From assembly GCF_029212375.1 (NCBI RefSeq), contig NZ_JARGNU010000006.1, positions 80,535-144,534 of the forward strand: a stretch of DNA of 64,000 bases, in the 5' to 3' direction. Source of the DNA: Zhongshania sp. (GTDB lineage: Bacteria; Pseudomonadota; Gammaproteobacteria; Pseudomonadales; Spongiibacteraceae). Below the pieces are notes generated by a model that did not search any database, had not been told where the DNA came from, and worked only from the letters and a program-made list of their open reading frames with translations. Made by a program: the position numbers and the translations under genes. Below, piece by piece: positions 63,949-64,000 of this stretch (position 1 is the stretch's first letter; the number at the start of each line of letters is the position of its first letter).

Positions 63949-64000
63949 ATGGCTATATACAGAATAATCTCGCGGCTGGCGCTGTTCAGCGCGTCTGGTA
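63949..64000 (+). CDS. Possible start of a gene cut by the window edge
   Basis: From ATG 63949 the frame reads MAIYRIISRLALFSASG to the end of the window. A basic, hydrophobic N-terminus like this would fit a lipid A acyltransferase, a gene often divergent from minC in relatives, but 17 residues are too few to say. Confidence 0.35.
   Translation, partial: MAIYRIISRLALFSASG

Noticed and set aside
1-64000. tRNA or rRNA genes, CRISPR arrays, complete insertion sequences, prophage
   Set aside because: None seen on reading both strands; the single RAYT gene lacks flanking ends.

Overview
This looks like chromosomal DNA of a marine-type gammaproteobacterium. The evidence is the E. coli-like order rsmD / ftsY-ftsE-ftsX-rpoH, a minCDE block, a five-gene ExbB/ExbD/TonB/TPR energy module, FecI-FecR-TonB receptor signalling, and amidase genes close to those of Pseudomonas. 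A Cellvibrionales/Spongiibacteraceae-like organism is my best guess; it is an inference, not something the sequence proves. I found no rRNA, tRNA, CRISPR array, prophage or complete insertion sequence. The only transposase-like gene is a domesticated RAYT-type protein.

Layout. 1-4.0 kb: TonB-type energy transduction operon, truncated at the left edge. 4.1-11.8 kb: an unknown outer-membrane-like protein, a large transglutaminase/DUF2126 protein, a GH5 endoglycoceramidase-like lipoprotein, and two small exported proteins that look metal related. 11.8-17.5 kb: housekeeping block (rsmD, ftsYEX, rpoH, DUF423, trmB). 17.6-22.1 kb: ECF sigma factor, FecR, and a TonB receptor carrying an STN signalling domain. 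22.2-25.2 kb: HPP membrane protein, LysR regulator, old-yellow-enzyme oxidoreductase. 25.2-41.8 kb: a large amide-utilisation island. 42-45.7 kb: AEC transporter, hemerythrin-like gene, remnant of a second AEC gene, small exported proteins and a TraT-like lipoprotein. 45.8-50.9 kb: purEK, arsenosugar genes arsS/arsM, and a marR-siderophore-interacting-protein operon. 51-55.3 kb: Tas-like aldo/keto reductase, RAYT, rlmI, another methyltransferase. 55.3-64 kb: CHASE hybrid kinase, yaiI, orphan modA, two small genes of unknown role, minCDE.

The most interesting region is 25.2-41.8 kb. A histidine kinase whose first ~480 residues are a full NCS1-type (nucleobase/cation symporter) transporter, followed by a Cys/His-rich module, is paired with a LuxR-type response regulator. 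It sits divergently from a urea/short-chain-amide ABC importer (urtABCDE-like), an aliphatic amidase with the intact Glu59-Lys134-Cys166 triad, an AmiB-like AAA+ protein with a GYVG pore loop, and further on formamidase (fmdA) and fmdB. No urease genes are present, so I infer that the importer supplies amides (or amides and urea), that the two amidases release ammonia, and that the transporter-kinase senses the substrate. A CDP-alcohol phosphatidyltransferase/cytidylyltransferase pair of unknown product lies inside the same stretch.

Regulation visible in the sequence includes a sigma70 promoter embedded in two perfect GTTGAY-N3-RTCAAC dyads upstream of marR, an overlapping sigma70/sigmaE-type promoter before rpoH, and several clear rho-independent terminators. 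One of these overlaps the longest possible start of the GH5 gene and one that of the DUF423 gene, which helps fix their true starts.
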